Source: CBDCUW01 sp963734865
GTDB taxonomy: Bacteria > Planctomycetota > Planctomycetia > Pirellulales > Pirellulaceae
DNA length: 64,000 bases
Reading direction: 5' to 3'
Assembly: GCA_963734865.1 (NCBI GenBank)
Contig: CAVTIV010000017.1
Span: 1 to 64,000 of the forward strand
How positions within the stretch are numbered: the stretch's first letter is position 1; each line of letters begins with the position of its first letter. Both the position numbers and the translations under genes were made by a program. The notes beneath the pieces were generated by a model, which worked only from the letters and a program-made list of their open reading frames with translations, was not told the origin of the DNA and did no database searches. Positions 56,350-64,000 of this stretch are shown piece after piece.

Positions 56350-57360
56350 TCACTCGAGAAACTGTGTCGTGAAACAGTCTTGCGGCATCACTTTGGAAGC
56401 ATCCGCCAGCTTGAGCGTGACCATCTGATCAACGAGCGTCTGCCATCGCTGATCGGTCATCATGCCGACCGATTCCAGGGCCATCGCATCGGGCATCGCT
56501 AATTCGCGCAATTCTTTGCTGCCGAACTGCAGCACTTCGGCGGTCATCCCGTGTTTGTTTGCCGCCAGGATTGCGGCGTTTCCCTTGCTCGGATCGGTCA
56601 AATAGTGTTGCCAACCGCTGCGAGTCGCCTGGACGAAACGGCGTACGAGTTCCGGGTTCTGGCGAATCAATTGCCCCGAGGTGATCAGTACGCTGGAGTA
56701 GGGATTCCAGCCCAAATCGCTGAGCATCAGTTTGCGGACTTTGACCCCTTGTTGTTCGGCAAGCAGTGGCTCGGCGAACGAGTAGGCCTGAACCGCGATG
56801 TTGGGGTCGCCGACCAGCGATGAGACGCTGCCGTGGTAGGGGACTTCGCGAACTTGGTCGAGCAATCCCTTCCAACGCAGAAACTCCAGGAACGGTCGAC
56901 CCGCCTGCCGCTGAAGCGTTTTGCCAGCCAGATCTTGGAAGTCGGAGACGCCGCTGTCCTCGCGCACCAGGATGCAGCGAGGATGGTTCTGCATGATCGC
57001 GAGGACGGCAACGATGTCCATTCCCTGTTCGCGAAACAGGACAACGTCGTCGGCATTGGCCATTGCAAACTGGCATCGGCCCATTTCCAGTTCGGGGCCG
57101 ACCGGGGTTGCACGTCCACCCGGATGGATTTCGACTTCCAATCCTGCGTCGACGTAGGTTCCATCGGCGGCCGCCTGATAGAGACCACCGTGTTCGGCCT
57201 CGGGGTACCAATTCAGCTGCACGGCAACGCGATTTTCATCCCTCGATCCACCAGCCGATTCGCCGCTCAGGCGGCGGCGAGAGACGTTTGACGAGTCGCA
57301 GCCGAGCAGGACGAGCAGGGCGATAGCGGCAATCGGCCCGGCGATCAAATGGCGTGACAT
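56350..57360 (-). CDS. NMT1/THI5-like ABC substrate-binding lipoprotein
   Basis: 336 residues from ATG 57360 (MSRHLIAGPIAAIALLVLLG CDS), a lipoprotein signal with Cys at about 21. The mature part has VAVQLNWYPEAEHGGLYQAA, typical of NMT1/THI5-like proteins binding pyrimidine precursors, nitrate-like or riboflavin/taurine-type ligands, plus FAMANADDVVLFREQGMDIV and NPELVRRFVQATRSGW. It is the last gene of a three-gene importer on the minus strand (182 bases after the permease). No TPP or other riboswitch was seen. Confidence 0.87.
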   Translation of the reverse strand: MSRHLIAGPIAAIALLVLLGCDSSNVSRRRLSGESAGGSRDENRVAVQLNWYPEAEHGGLYQAAADGTYVDAGLEVEIHPGGRATPVGPELEMGRCQFAMANADDVVLFREQGMDIVAVLAIMQNHPRCILVREDSGVSDFQDLAGKTLQRQAGRPFLEFLRWKGLLDQVREVPYHGSVSSLVGDPNIAVQAYSFAEPLLAEQQGVKVRKLMLSDLGWNPYSSVLITSGQLIRQNPELVRRFVQATRSGWQHYLTDPSKGNAAILAANKHGMTAEVLQFGSKELRELAMPDAMALESVGMMTDQRWQTLVDQMVTLKLADASKVMPQDCFTTQFLE

Positions 57361-57541
57361 GGTTTCTCGACGCTTGGTTGGTGGGGCTGAAGACACTTTC
57401 GGTTGGCGTGAGGGCCATTGTAGGGCGACCGGTCGCAGCTCGGCAGGGATCCAGATGGCAGAGGGTTTGAGCAGCAGCGGATTGACCCCCAGGGGGTACA
57501 GGTCGGGCTGTGAAGGGAGCATCACTGTCCGACGAAGACTC

Positions 57542-58405
57542 CTATTCTGTGGAAGTCGAGCAAGTCCAACGGCGAAGCAGCGTCACCGAGAGAAGCTGGA
57601 CCGAACCGAAAAGTAGCAGACCCAGAAATGTTGAGGCGAACAGGGCGGCAATCAGCGCATCGGTGCGAAGCAGTGCTTGCCAACCGGTCATCAGCGTCCC
57701 AAGGCCGTCGTAGCTGCTTCCATTGCCGACAAAGAACTCGGCGATGATGGCACCGATCACTGCCAGACCGCTGCTGGTTTTCGCACCCAGCATCAGGTAG
57801 CTCACCGCCGTGGGGATTTGCAGGCGAAGCAGTCGTTTGGTTCGGCTGGCTCCATAGAGCCGAAACAGGTCGGACAGATCACGGTTGATGGCTAACAAGC
57901 CCGCCGTTACGTTATTGACAATCGGAAACAGACAGATGATCACGGTGGCGATCAGGACGGTACGGAATCGATACCCGCTCCAGATGATCAACAGGGGGGC
58001 AATCGCGACGATCGGTACGGTCTGAAGCGTGACGACGTAAGGGAAAAACGCCAATCGAATCTTCTTGGATTGGCTGAACACGACGGAGATGAACGAACCG
58101 ATCGCGACCGCGGTGATCAAGCCAACGGTCGCTGCAATTCCTGTCGTGATGGTTCCGCGCAGCAGGGATTCTCGTTCGTCGATTGCCGCTCGCAGTACCA
58201 GTCGCGGAGTCGGTAAGAGGGCTTTGGGCAGATCGAACCACCAAACAATCGCTTCCCAAGAGAGCACAGCCAGCAGAGCAACGCCGCCCACCAGGGCAAC
58301 CGTACCGATATGATGGTGGTGACGGCTGACGATGGCCACGGTTTCTGATGATCGCTCGTCTGGTACGACATCCGTTTTCGTATAGGGGTTTTTCGGAACG
58401 CTCAC
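57542..58405 (-). CDS. ABC transporter permease (SsuC/ThiX type)
   Basis: 287 residues with six hydrophobic segments and the BPD_transp_1 EAA-loop region LFRLYGASRTKRLLRLQIPT then AVSYLMLGAKTSSGLAVIGA and IIAEFFVGNG. It starts inside the last codons of the ATPase gene (4-base ATGA overlap), so translation is coupled. It partners with the NMT1-like binding protein for uptake of a small organic solute. Confidence 0.9.
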   Translation of the reverse strand: MSVPKNPYTKTDVVPDERSSETVAIVSRHHHHIGTVALVGGVALLAVLSWEAIVWWFDLPKALLPTPRLVLRAAIDERESLLRGTITTGIAATVGLITAVAIGSFISVVFSQSKKIRLAFFPYVVTLQTVPIVAIAPLLIIWSGYRFRTVLIATVIICLFPIVNNVTAGLLAINRDLSDLFRLYGASRTKRLLRLQIPTAVSYLMLGAKTSSGLAVIGAIIAEFFVGNGSSYDGLGTLMTGWQALLRTDALIAALFASTFLGLLLFGSVQLLSVTLLRRWTCSTSTE

Positions 58406-59166
58406 GCCTCGCCTCGCAGCACATCGCTGACCTGACCGTAGAAACGACCGAACTGTGGCGACCGCCGCAGTGATTCGTCTCGCGGATGCGGCAACGAATT
58501 CTCAATGGTGGCAACGAGGTATCCTTGCTTGATCACGCTGATACTGTGCGACAGCAGGATCGATTCGGCGATGTTGTGTGTCACCATGACGGCGGTGAAC
58601 TGACGTTGTTGCCACAGTCTGAGAAAAAGTTGGCCGAGCTGATTGCGGAGCATGTCGTCGAGTGCCGCAAATGGTTCGTCCAGAAGTAAAATGCTCGGTT
58701 CGGTGATCAAGGCGCGGGCGATCGAGACGCGCATCTTCATCCCGCCGGAGAGTTGATTCGGCAAGCGGTCAAAGGCATCGGAGAGTCCCACGGTTTCCAG
58801 CATTTCCTGGGCGGCCGACTTTCGATCGGCACGAGAGCCTCGGCCGATCAGTTCCAGAGGCAGTGCGACATTTTCCAGAGCGGTGCGCCAGGGCAACAGC
58901 GATGGCTGCTGGAACACGAAAGCGATTTCGCCGGAACGTCCGTTTGCTGCTGGATCAATCACGACGCGACCCGATGTGGCGGGCTGAAGACCAGCCATCA
59001 GTCGCAGGATCGTCGTTTTTCCACAGCCGCTGGGACCAATCAGCGAGAGGATTTTGGCCGGCGGCACAGCCAACGTCACATCCTTGACGGCGACCACACC
59101 GTTGGCGAATCGGACCGATACGTCTTCACATCGAATCGAACAGGCATGTTGAATCGCTTCGGCCAC
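58402..59166 (-). CDS. ABC transporter ATP-binding protein (SsuB/TauB type)
   Basis: 254 residues with Walker A LIGPSGCGKTTILRLMAG, Q-loop FVFQQPSLLPWRTALENVAL, signature NQLSGGMKMRVSIARALITE, Walker B ILLLDEPFAALDD and switch MVTHNI. The nitrate/sulfonate/taurine subfamily pattern fits its permease and NMT1-type binding protein. It follows the PilO-like gene by 44 bases on the same strand, so it may be transcribed with the secretion cluster. Confidence 0.92.
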   Translation of the reverse strand: MAEAIQHACSIRCEDVSVRFANGVVAVKDVTLAVPPAKILSLIGPSGCGKTTILRLMAGLQPATSGRVVIDPAANGRSGEIAFVFQQPSLLPWRTALENVALPLELIGRGSRADRKSAAQEMLETVGLSDAFDRLPNQLSGGMKMRVSIARALITEPSILLLDEPFAALDDMLRNQLGQLFLRLWQQRQFTAVMVTHNIAESILLSHSISVIKQGYLVATIENSLPHPRDESLRRSPQFGRFYGQVSDVLRGEA

Positions 59167-59210
59167 GTCAGATTGCGAATGGGTCGAGTGCTCTTGACTG
59201 TGACAAACCG

Positions 59211-60392
59211 CTAATCCTCTTCGGACCGGGTGGCCGCTTCCTTCAGGTTGCCGCTCGGTTTAAGGGTGAACCTGCGGTCGTCAATCTCCAGGACCACAAA
59301 TTTTGGTGTCACTTCGATCACTTTCCCCTTCAAGCTGCCGATCTCGAATTGGTCGTTCACTCTCAATTTTAGTGTTTTGTCTTTTGTACGCACGTGCATC
59401 CAAGCGGTCCAGTCGTCGCGGCCGTGCACGAGTCCCGTGAGGACCGTTTGTGTGGCATCATCGAACTGCAACTTTGGTGCTGGCGGCTCAACCGGTGGCG
59501 GCGGATCAACGACTTTCACGATCAGTTTTTGTTCCGTGCTTCGCGGTGGATATCCAGCGTCGATGGCTCGCACCCGCAGTTCGAATTCCTGCTTTTGATC
59601 CGTATTGACACGCAACGTTCCACTACCGGAATCGAGCCTGACAAAACCGGGCGGCTGGTCAACAAATTCCCATCGAATGCGATGGCCCTCGGGATCGGTC
59701 GCAGCGAGTTGCGTCGGCGATTCACGACCGACGATCGCTTCGATTTGCGAGCGGCCGGTGAACGTTGGCGGCTGATTGGGCGGCTCATGGAAATTTCGAT
59801 TCATGATCGGATCATGATAGGCCGCCACGTTATGATCGACTTTCCAAGAGGTATCGCCGGGTGGCTTGGCATCGGCGGGCGCCGATAGCAATGCAATCGT
59901 GTCGATCGTCATCGTGAGCTTCAAATCATTCGTCTTGGTTTGGCTGATCGTCAGTTCACGAATTCGATGCAAGTAGTCTTTCGAGTAAAAAGCATGCAGC
60001 AGTCCGATCAGATTCGGCAGGCTTGTGTTACCCGAGACCCGAAATCTGAGCTCCTGGTAGAGACCACTAATCGGCAGGGAAGTGATGGGATCGACCTTCG
60101 AGTCCGACAAGTTGTTGGACCGGACCATGCTGAGCAACCACTGTTGATAGTCGCTCTGGGCCCGCTCGGTATCGCTCGGTAGCGAGCGGAGCATGTATTC
60201 GGTCATCTGTCGGTCGGCCATGTAGCCCTGCAGGGTCTGTTCATTGAGCACCATCTGCTCCTGTTCCAGCGATGCGATCTGCTTCGTTCGCAGGTTGACA
60301 GCCGTGCGGTACTTGTCAAAGCCCCACCAAACGATGAGCAAGGCAAGCATCCCGCCAACGATGATGGCCAGTGTTCTTTCACGTTGAGTCAT
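59211..60392 (-). CDS. PilO/GspM-like protein with cadherin-like domain
   Basis: 393 residues. N-terminal cytoplasmic bit, one membrane helix (LAIIVGGMLALLIVWWGFDK), coiled coil (about 30-60), then a PilO-like ferredoxin fold (SGLYQELRFRVSGNTSLPNL; LLHAFYSKDYLHRIRELTIS). Residues 205-310 form an Ig/cadherin-like module (GRESPTQLAATDPEGHRIRW, LRVRAIDAGYPPRSTEQKLI), unusual in PilO. A Pro-rich linker and a small beta domain end it. It overlaps the PilM-PilN gene by 4 bases. It is likely the inner-membrane alignment component of a type II secretion or type IV pilus machine. Confidence 0.75.
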   Translation of the reverse strand: MTQRERTLAIIVGGMLALLIVWWGFDKYRTAVNLRTKQIASLEQEQMVLNEQTLQGYMADRQMTEYMLRSLPSDTERAQSDYQQWLLSMVRSNNLSDSKVDPITSLPISGLYQELRFRVSGNTSLPNLIGLLHAFYSKDYLHRIRELTISQTKTNDLKLTMTIDTIALLSAPADAKPPGDTSWKVDHNVAAYHDPIMNRNFHEPPNQPPTFTGRSQIEAIVGRESPTQLAATDPEGHRIRWEFVDQPPGFVRLDSGSGTLRVNTDQKQEFELRVRAIDAGYPPRSTEQKLIVKVVDPPPPVEPPAPKLQFDDATQTVLTGLVHGRDDWTAWMHVRTKDKTLKLRVNDQFEIGSLKGKVIEVTPKFVVLEIDDRRFTLKPSGNLKEAATRSEED

Positions 60393-62185
60393 GACTGCAC
60401 CTCCGCATTGGTCTCTGCGGCAAGCTCGGCTGGCTGCGATGGAAGCTCGGCTGGCTGCGATGGAAGCTCGGCTGGCTGCGATGGAAGCTCGGCTGGCTGC
60501 GATGGAGATGGGTCCGATTCCGGCTGCTCGGCGGGTGAGTCAGATTCATTGGGCAGCGATTCTGGTTCGGTCGTCGTCGCTTCGTCAGCGGCAGCTGATG
60601 ATTCGGTCGCCGCCTGTGTCGGGGTGTCTGGTTGGAGATCTTCTGGCGGAGATTCGTTCGCCGGCGGATCGTTCCCGGCTGACGGAGTCGCTGGCTCGGC
60701 TTCTTGATCCGCTGCTGCCACCGTCCCTTTGTCGGCCAGTTGTACTTCTGGAGACAATCCTTCGTAACGGGCATTGCGAACCGACGCGGGCGTGACCGTG
60801 ATCGACTCACTCAGCGTCCACTTGTAGGCGTCTGCCGACGCTTGTTGGGTTGATCCGTCACCGACAACTCGGTGTGAATCGTCACGCAACGCTTCTTCAA
60901 ATTCCTCGATCACGTCGGGGTTGGTCACGGCACCGGAAACGACAAGTGTGCCACCCCCATTGCGAGAATCTCCGCTGGCCGAGACGGTTTTCAAGATCAT
61001 CTGATCCGCCGGCGGCATGGTGGTCGCGAGGCGTCGCAACTCATCGAGCCAGTTCACATCGGCGTCTAAGAATTGATCAACCTTCTCGGTTCGATCGATG
61101 CGTTTGAGCGCCTCATCGACGTCCGGCTTCATTTCTGCATTGGTTTTCTTCAGCAAGGCAATCTTGGTATCGAGCTGTTGCAGATGGTGGTAGGCGAAGA
61201 ACGCGATCAACAGCACCGCGGCGATCGGCACGCCGATCATCAAAACGTTCTTGAGCCGGTTGGGTGTTTCCTCGATCCGCTCTCGAGGATTCAAAAAATC
61301 GATCAGTCGATCGGCGTGTGCCTCGTCGCTGGCGAGCAATCCGACCAGTGGTGCCAACCGCCCGACGTGTTCGGGAAGATCACCGCGAACCTTCGGATCG
61401 ACGTCAACCAAATCGAACGGGTCGAGCACCTCGACGGTGCGCCCGGATGCTTCGGCAAGCATCTTGAGGTCGTCACGATGGACCGCTTCGAGCCCCCATA
61501 ACACCACCCGATTGAGCGATCCCGAGGAACCGCAGGCGACCAAGCTGCGACGTAATTCGCCAGCGAGTACTTTGGGGCGTGCCGATGTGACACTCGGCAT
61601 TCTGACCGTACGAACAAAAATGACGTGTCCATCACGGGCAATGACGATCTCCGCATCGTCCGCCAACAAGTCGATCAAAACGGTGTCACCCGCCTCCCCC
61701 TGGCTCTTCGTCGTCAGGTACAGGGCCGCGGCGGCCAGCGGACGAAGGGCGATGCGTTTGATCGTCAGGTCGGCCGATTCACAGGTCTCACGAATTTTCG
61801 TCAGATTCTCGGGGCCGACCGCGGCGGCGATCATCTCGATGCCACGATCGCTCCTGCTGGTGACCAAATAATCGACCGTTGCCCTGTCACCGGCGGTCGC
61901 GAAACTGCGGGTCGCCTGGAAACGAACCATATCCGGCAATTCTTCATCGGGTACCGGTGGCAGTTGCAGTTCGCGCAGTTCAGCCTGCCCGCGGCCGATC
62001 GCGATCAGCGTCTCGGTCGATTCGAGTCCGCGTCGGGATATGGCCGCACGAAGCGTATCGGCGACACTCGAGTTTTCAATCGGAATCACGGCGACATCGG
62101 TCACCTTGACGCTGCCACCACCGCACTGTGCGGCGACAAGCCGCAGTTCCTTTTCGTCCCAATCGACTGCAATTTTTCTTGGCAT
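60389..62185 (-). CDS. PilM-PilN (GspL-like) fusion protein
   Basis: 598 residues. Residues 1-310 have a PilM/actin-like fold (MPRKIAVDWDEKELRLVAAQ, ETLIAIGRGQAELRELQLPP, DTVLIDLLADDAEIVIARDG). The segment DRLIDFLNPRERIEE and membrane helix NVLMIGVPIAAVLLIAFFAY begin a PilN-like part with coiled coil and periplasmic ferredoxin-like domain (DVNWLDELRRLATTMPPADQ). From about residue 500 it is a disordered Glu/Pro/Ser tail ending in four SQPAELP units. Fusing PilM and PilN recreates the GspL plan of type II secretion. It lies between gspK (98 bases) and the PilO-like gene. Confidence 0.82.
   Translation of the reverse strand: MPRKIAVDWDEKELRLVAAQCGGGSVKVTDVAVIPIENSSVADTLRAAISRRGLESTETLIAIGRGQAELRELQLPPVPDEELPDMVRFQATRSFATAGDRATVDYLVTSRSDRGIEMIAAAVGPENLTKIRETCESADLTIKRIALRPLAAAALYLTTKSQGEAGDTVLIDLLADDAEIVIARDGHVIFVRTVRMPSVTSARPKVLAGELRRSLVACGSSGSLNRVVLWGLEAVHRDDLKMLAEASGRTVEVLDPFDLVDVDPKVRGDLPEHVGRLAPLVGLLASDEAHADRLIDFLNPRERIEETPNRLKNVLMIGVPIAAVLLIAFFAYHHLQQLDTKIALLKKTNAEMKPDVDEALKRIDRTEKVDQFLDADVNWLDELRRLATTMPPADQMILKTVSASGDSRNGGGTLVVSGAVTNPDVIEEFEEALRDDSHRVVGDGSTQQASADAYKWTLSESITVTPASVRNARYEGLSPEVQLADKGTVAAADQEAEPATPSAGNDPPANESPPEDLQPDTPTQAATESSAAADEATTTEPESLPNESDSPAEQPESDPSPSQPAELPSQPAELPSQPAELPSQPAELAAETNAEVQS
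60422..60505. repeat. 21-bp in-frame tandem repeat, four perfect copies
   Basis: aagctcggctggctgcgatg plus g is repeated exactly four times near the 3' end of the PilM-PilN gene, encoding SQPAELP units on the minus strand. The unit is a multiple of three. Confidence 0.93.
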
Positions 62186-62283
62186 GATTCTCTCAGAGTT
62201 CGATTCTTAGGTTCAACCGAACGTGTTTTTATCTGCGAATGACGTCCGAGCGTTCTCGGAGTCGGATTGTCTGTTGACCGACG

Positions 62284-63969
62284 TTACTGGCTTCCCATCT
62301 CCATCCCGCTGCGTATTCCCAGTACGGCCAGGTCGAAGCCTCGTCCCAGGTGGCTCAGGTCTCGCCACGATACGATCTTGGGGTTGACGGTGGTCGCGTC
62401 AATGATCACTTCACTTCGATGCGACGCACCGACCGATTCGAAGTAGCCGACGATCTGTGCCCGATAGACGTCTCCGCCGCAGGTGATCAGCGGAACCAAT
62501 TGCCTCATTTCATCCAATGTCACGAACCCTTCCACCAGCGGCCAAGTCTCGAATTGGCGGTTCAAGTCATCCGTTTCGGCTTCGCGGTTTTCCAGGATCG
62601 CTTCAACGGTCTGTTCGCTGAGCAGTGGAATTCCATACAACAGTTCTGCCGGGCACTCATTCAGGTTAATCCGACCTGGCATCACGTCGACATCTTGTGT
62701 GGTCAGAGTGTCCATCAATATTGGCATGTACAACGCCATCGAGATCAAATCACTGGAGAATGGCGAGGTGTAGCTTTGCGCGTTGTTTCCCTGTCCCACC
62801 GTGACGGTGGCGTCGATCAGGTCAAGCACCTGAGTCAAGGAGGTGCCGCCGCCGCCGGTCAGGTCCAATTGCTCAAGCAGATCCTCGGACCAGGGTCCCC
62901 CGCTCTGGGGCTGAGATTGGCCCGAGTTCTGGCCCGAGTTCTGGCCCCCGGTCACGGCGGAGGCCAACGACGTTGACTGACCAGCAATGCGATAGGCGAC
63001 GATGAAGCTGGCATAGAGTTCATTGCCCATCGCGTCGACCAACTCGTCATACAGCAATTCCAAGTCGTCTTGGTTGACATGGACACGAGGTGAGCCGCTA
63101 CGCGTTTTGTTCGCTTCGGCACCATGAACGGTCAGGTAAGCCGACCATCCGAGTGCCCCCGGTGTGTCGATCCCGATGCCAAACCGCTGTTGCTCGTCGG
63201 CGTCGATGACCCCGTTTCGGTTGGAGTCGGCGCCAAACAACAATGTCGGAGTCACCCCTTTGACCAACAGCAATTCGTCGACGCTTTGCAATGGACCATT
63301 GGGGGGCGAGTAGGGGGTCGGCAATGTGCTGTAGTACTCAATTTCGGCGCCGCTGGGACGCATCTCTTCGTCTTCATCGATCCAATCTAAAATGGATTCT
63401 GCGGTCTCCTCGGTCATGCCTGGCAGCGCCATCAGCAACGAAACGGCGATGTTGCTGGTGTCGGCGCTGGCCTGGGTATCGTCCGACGCGCCAGCGGTCA
63501 TCGCGCCACCGGTCACGGCGTCGGCGATCGCCACTGCGGGGGCGAGCGACTCGGAGTATTTTTCCAAAACGGTCAGCGTGTTGATGTTCAATCGTGCCGA
63601 CTCGTTTTGCAGTCCGAAGCGAATGCCACCATACATGCCCATCTCGTCGAGACCCGGCGCGATGACCGTAAAGTTCGACGGGGTCGCACCGTCCAGGCCG
63701 CTGGACACGACCACCGCTTGAAAAACCTGAGCGTTGTTGTAGACGCCGCCGAAATCGACCCGCGCCTCGGGGGGATTGGAGAGGATCAGACGAATCGTTT
63801 CGGCACCCGATTCGACGTTGACGCGGGCCTGAACGAGGTCGGCTGCCAGATAAGCCGAATCGTCGTAGGCCAACATCAGTTCTGTGAATGAATAGACCGC
63901 CATCGTTGCGACCGCGATCACGATCAACACCAAGATCAGAAAGAAGCCGCGTCGGACTCTTGGTTTCAT
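62284..63969 (-). CDS. gspK: Type II secretion minor pseudopilin GspK
   Basis: 561 residues. The N-terminus MKPRVRRGFFLILVLIVIAV is a class III-like prepilin leader/helix; GspK characteristically has no strict Glu5 need but a large globular domain. ARLNINTL near residue 130, LLMALPGMTEETAESILDWI (helix-hairpin-helix), DEDEEMRPSGAEIEYYSTLP and a second INLNECPAELLYGIPLLSEQ are GspK hallmarks (two SAM/HhH-like subdomains). It is larger than the usual ~330 residues because of a Ser/Gly/Gln-rich insertion (GGQNSGQNSGQSQPQSGG). It caps the pseudopilus tip in T2SS. Confidence 0.88.
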   Translation of the reverse strand: MKPRVRRGFFLILVLIVIAVATMAVYSFTELMLAYDDSAYLAADLVQARVNVESGAETIRLILSNPPEARVDFGGVYNNAQVFQAVVVSSGLDGATPSNFTVIAPGLDEMGMYGGIRFGLQNESARLNINTLTVLEKYSESLAPAVAIADAVTGGAMTAGASDDTQASADTSNIAVSLLMALPGMTEETAESILDWIDEDEEMRPSGAEIEYYSTLPTPYSPPNGPLQSVDELLLVKGVTPTLLFGADSNRNGVIDADEQQRFGIGIDTPGALGWSAYLTVHGAEANKTRSGSPRVHVNQDDLELLYDELVDAMGNELYASFIVAYRIAGQSTSLASAVTGGQNSGQNSGQSQPQSGGPWSEDLLEQLDLTGGGGTSLTQVLDLIDATVTVGQGNNAQSYTSPFSSDLISMALYMPILMDTLTTQDVDVMPGRINLNECPAELLYGIPLLSEQTVEAILENREAETDDLNRQFETWPLVEGFVTLDEMRQLVPLITCGGDVYRAQIVGYFESVGASHRSEVIIDATTVNPKIVSWRDLSHLGRGFDLAVLGIRSGMEMGSQ

Positions 63970-64000
63970 ATTCCCGCCTCCGAAAGAGAGTCGTCTGCTT

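Noticed and set aside
59167..59210. TPP riboswitch before the NMT1-type importer
   Set aside because: The gap is only 44 bases and no conserved TPP element is visible.

Overview
The window looks like a chromosomal segment of a planctomycete of the Pirellulaceae (Rhodopirellula-like) type. The evidence is a DUF1501 C-terminus, ThuA-like and DUF4912 proteins, small membrane proteins beginning NPYSAP, an F-type ATP synthase whose b subunit carries a cleavable signal peptide, a PilM/PilN fusion next to GspK, and moderate-to-high GC with very low gene density in places. This placement is inferred from protein style, not from any marker-gene search.

Layout. Positions 1-5,650 are a decaying accessory region: the end of a DUF1501 gene, a broken lipoprotein gene, the tail of a tyrosine recombinase, an orphan membrane/LRR-like protein, a PIN-domain toxin with a small partner, a small membrane protein, a dead four-helix-bundle (S23) gene and an internal scrap of a second DUF1501 gene, separated by dispersed repeats. 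From 5,748 the core genome resumes with a sodium/solute symporter, chorismate synthase and a STAS protein. At 9,538-18,789 lies a tight block of pspA, a zinc-ribbon membrane protein and an enormous internally repeated membrane protein of about 2,390 residues (broken here by one frameshift); this is the best candidate for an undescribed system. Then come rpiB, rpsA, superoxide dismutase, an HD-GYP/PAS/GGDEF protein with a degenerate HD-GYP half, an ECF-like sigma factor, mtaB, clpS, an M20 peptidase and serS.

Positions 30,240-32,066 are a repeat-rich, gene-poor patch with a scrap of an RHS gene, a MITE-like nested inverted repeat and an internally deleted LuxR-type response regulator. It is followed by an NtrC-type regulator, an MlaE-MlaF-MlaD lipid transporter, and a complete ATP synthase operon on the minus strand in the order atpZ-atpI-atpB-atpE-atpF-atpH-atpA-atpG-atpD-atpC. 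The last third holds a DUF4912 protein, a ThuA protein, an unusual SF2 helicase, folD, a siroheme sulfite/nitrite reductase, a sugar-phosphate isomerase-like protein, a YjfB-like protein, a Ser/Thr kinase, an NMT1/THI5-type ABC importer (three genes), and a type II secretion / type IV pilus-like cluster (GspK, PilM-PilN fusion, PilO-like) running off the right edge.

Two window-wide patterns matter for any reader. First, essential genes (atpD, atpH, rpsA) and others (M20 peptidase, giant membrane protein, kinase) are interrupted by single-base indels, mostly in short homopolymers. This looks like uncorrected sequencing error rather than gene death, so I give these genes their full reconstructed extents. 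Second, four unrelated loci carry short tandem repeats of 15-21 bp, each in exactly four perfect copies. No tRNA, rRNA, CRISPR array or intact insertion sequence was found.
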